NCBI GenBank assembly: GCA_002408385.1
Contig: DHSB01000108.1
Coordinates: forward strand, 1-14,950
DNA: 14,950 bases
From: Myxococcales bacterium UBA5297
Lineage (GTDB): Bacteria; Myxococcota; Myxococcia; Myxococcales; UBA5297
Direction: 5' to 3'
Shown here piece after piece: positions 13,734 to 14,950 of this stretch. The translations under genes and the position numbers were made by a program. Below the pieces are notes generated by a model, which did not search any database, had not been told where the DNA came from, and worked only from the letters and a program-made list of their open reading frames with translations. The number at the start of each line of letters is the position of its first letter. The first letter of the stretch is position 1.

Positions 13734-14950
13734 ATGCCCGCGCGCGACTTTCCCGAGAGTTTCTCCTTTGGCGCGGCGACCGCCGCCTACCAGGTCGAAG
13801 GCGGCATCGAGAACGACTGGTCGGCCTGGGAGCGGGCGGGCAGGACCAAGACGCCCTGCGGGCGCGCGGTAGACCACTGGAACCGCTTCGAGGGGGACTT
13901 CGAGCTGCTCGCGCAGGCCGGCTTGAAGACCTACCGGATGTCGGTCGAGTGGGCCCGCATCGAGCCCGAGCGCGGCCGGTTCGACGCTCAGGCGCTGCGC
14001 ACCTATCGCCGCATGCTCGAGCGGCTCCGGGCGCTCGGCATCCGCCCGATGGTCACGCTGCATCACTTCACGCACCCGGCGTGGTTCCACGAGCAGACGC
14101 CCTGGACCACCCCGCGCAGCGTCGAGGCCTTCGAGCGCTTCGCGCGCCGAGTCGCCCAGGAGCTGGGCGGGCTCGTCGACCTCTGGGTGACGCTCAACGA
14201 GCCGATGGTCCTGCTGCTCGGCGGCTTCGCCGACGGGCAGATGCCTCCGGGCCTCAAGGACCTGAAGGCCTTCGCGTCGGCCGCCGAGAACCTGATGCGC
14301 GCCCACGTCGCTGCCCGCGGCGTGCTCAAGGAGCTCTCGCCTTGCGCGCAGGTCGGCATCGCCCACAACTGCATGGCGCTCGCGCCGCGATGCGGCTGGA
14401 GCCCCCTCGACAGAGCCATCGCCGAGCGCGCCTACGAGCTCTACAACCACGCCCTGCCGCGGGCGCTCACCACCGGCGAGCTGGTCCTGCGGATGCCGCT
14501 GCTGCTCGACCGGCGCGCGCGCATCGACGGCGGGGAGCGCTCGCTCGACTTCCTGGGCGTCAACTACTACAGCCGCATCCACATCGGCGCGAGCCTGGGC
14601 CGGCTCGGCTTGAAGGTCGACTACCGCGACGTGCACGGCCGCGGCCTGACCGATCTCGGCTGGGAGCAGTACCCCGAGGGCTTTTCCCGAATCCTGCGCG
14701 AGATGGCGACCTGGAGCGTGCCGCTCTGGATCACCGAGAACGGGCTCGCGGACGCCTCCGGGCTCAAGCGCAACCGCTACCTTTACGACCACCTGGCCGT
14801 CGTCCGCGACGCGATCCGCGGCGGCGTGGACGTGCGCGGCTACCTGCACTGGTCCTTGCTCGACAACTTCGAGTGGCTCGAGGGGCTCGGCCCGCGCTTC
14901 GGGCTCTTTCGCGTCGACTTCGACACGATGGAGCGCACGCCGACCCCGTC
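13734..14950 (+). CDS. Glycoside hydrolase family 1 (beta-glucosidase-like), 3' end cut by window
   Basis: The open frame runs off the right edge after 405 codons, near the end of a normal GH1 enzyme. These retaining enzymes hydrolyse beta-linked glucosides, galactosides or related sugars. All hallmarks are present: the N-terminal SFSFGAATAAYQVEGG, YRMSVEWARIEP, VTLHHFTHPAWF, the acid/base Glu156 in TLNEP, LGVNYYSR, the nucleophile Glu335 in ITENG, and HWSLLDNFEW followed by RFGLFRVDFDT. There is no signal peptide, so it is likely cytoplasmic and acts on imported small glycosides. The exact substrate cannot be told. The ATG at 13734 gives the standard N-terminus and there is no alternative start just upstream, but no clear Shine-Dalgarno sequence precedes it. 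The large open frame on the opposite strand here is a shadow. Confidence 0.95.
   Translation, partial: MPARDFPESFSFGAATAAYQVEGGIENDWSAWERAGRTKTPCGRAVDHWNRFEGDFELLAQAGLKTYRMSVEWARIEPERGRFDAQALRTYRRMLERLRALGIRPMVTLHHFTHPAWFHEQTPWTTPRSVEAFERFARRVAQELGGLVDLWVTLNEPMVLLLGGFADGQMPPGLKDLKAFASAAENLMRAHVAARGVLKELSPCAQVGIAHNCMALAPRCGWSPLDRAIAERAYELYNHALPRALTTGELVLRMPLLLDRRARIDGGERSLDFLGVNYYSRIHIGASLGRLGLKVDYRDVHGRGLTDLGWEQYPEGFSRILREMATWSVPLWITENGLADASGLKRNRYLYDHLAVVRDAIRGGVDVRGYLHWSLLDNFEWLEGLGPRFGLFRVDFDTMERTPTP

Noticed and set aside
13656..14849. 397-codon open frame on the minus strand
   Set aside because: It is the antisense shadow of the GH1 gene, which has both catalytic Glu motifs on the plus strand.

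Overview
The window is GC-rich DNA that reads like a member of Myxococcota or the wider former Deltaproteobacteria. The clearest pointers are a secreted protein ending in a MYXO-CTERM-type tail (a short Cys motif, a hydrophobic stretch, then an Arg cluster), a ribosomal protein L25 with a long Ala/Pro tail, and a small Cys-rich lipoprotein of a kind common in that group. This assignment is inferred from protein features, not from a marker-gene comparison.

Layout, left half, all on the minus strand. rplY (L25) lies at 15-710, with a promoter near 836-865 and a leader hairpin. A hairpin-dense stretch at about 975-1146 lies between rplY and a secreted chalcone-isomerase-like protein (1145-1855). 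Upstream of that gene is a stretch of about 950 bases with no intact gene; 1852-2494 looks like a possible decayed secreted-protein gene. Next come a putative MYXO-CTERM glycosidase (2810-3955), a six-copy 41-bp tandem repeat array (4058-4304), the ergothioneine enzyme EgtB (4376-5683) and a small GYD-domain protein (5854-6156). The left half ends with a methionine operon: full-length cobalamin-dependent MetH (7495-10998) followed, with a one-base overlap, by a 348-residue MetE-like protein that has only the catalytic domain (6449-7495).

Layout, right half, all on the plus strand. A small lipoprotein (11106-11387) diverges from metH and may be translated from a leaderless mRNA. It is followed by a two-helix DUF378 membrane protein (11569-11769), a region with a long hairpin and an 18-bp perfect palindrome, an SNF-family sodium-coupled symporter (12196-13572) and a family-1 glycoside hydrolase (from 13734) cut by the right edge of the window.

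Most genes are ordinary. The points most worth a second look are the 41-bp array, which contains no stop triplet in any of the six frames and has internal dyad symmetry, the coupling of the MetE-core protein to MetH, and the hairpin cluster beside rplY. I do not see a defence system, prophage, CRISPR array, insertion sequence, tRNA or rRNA.
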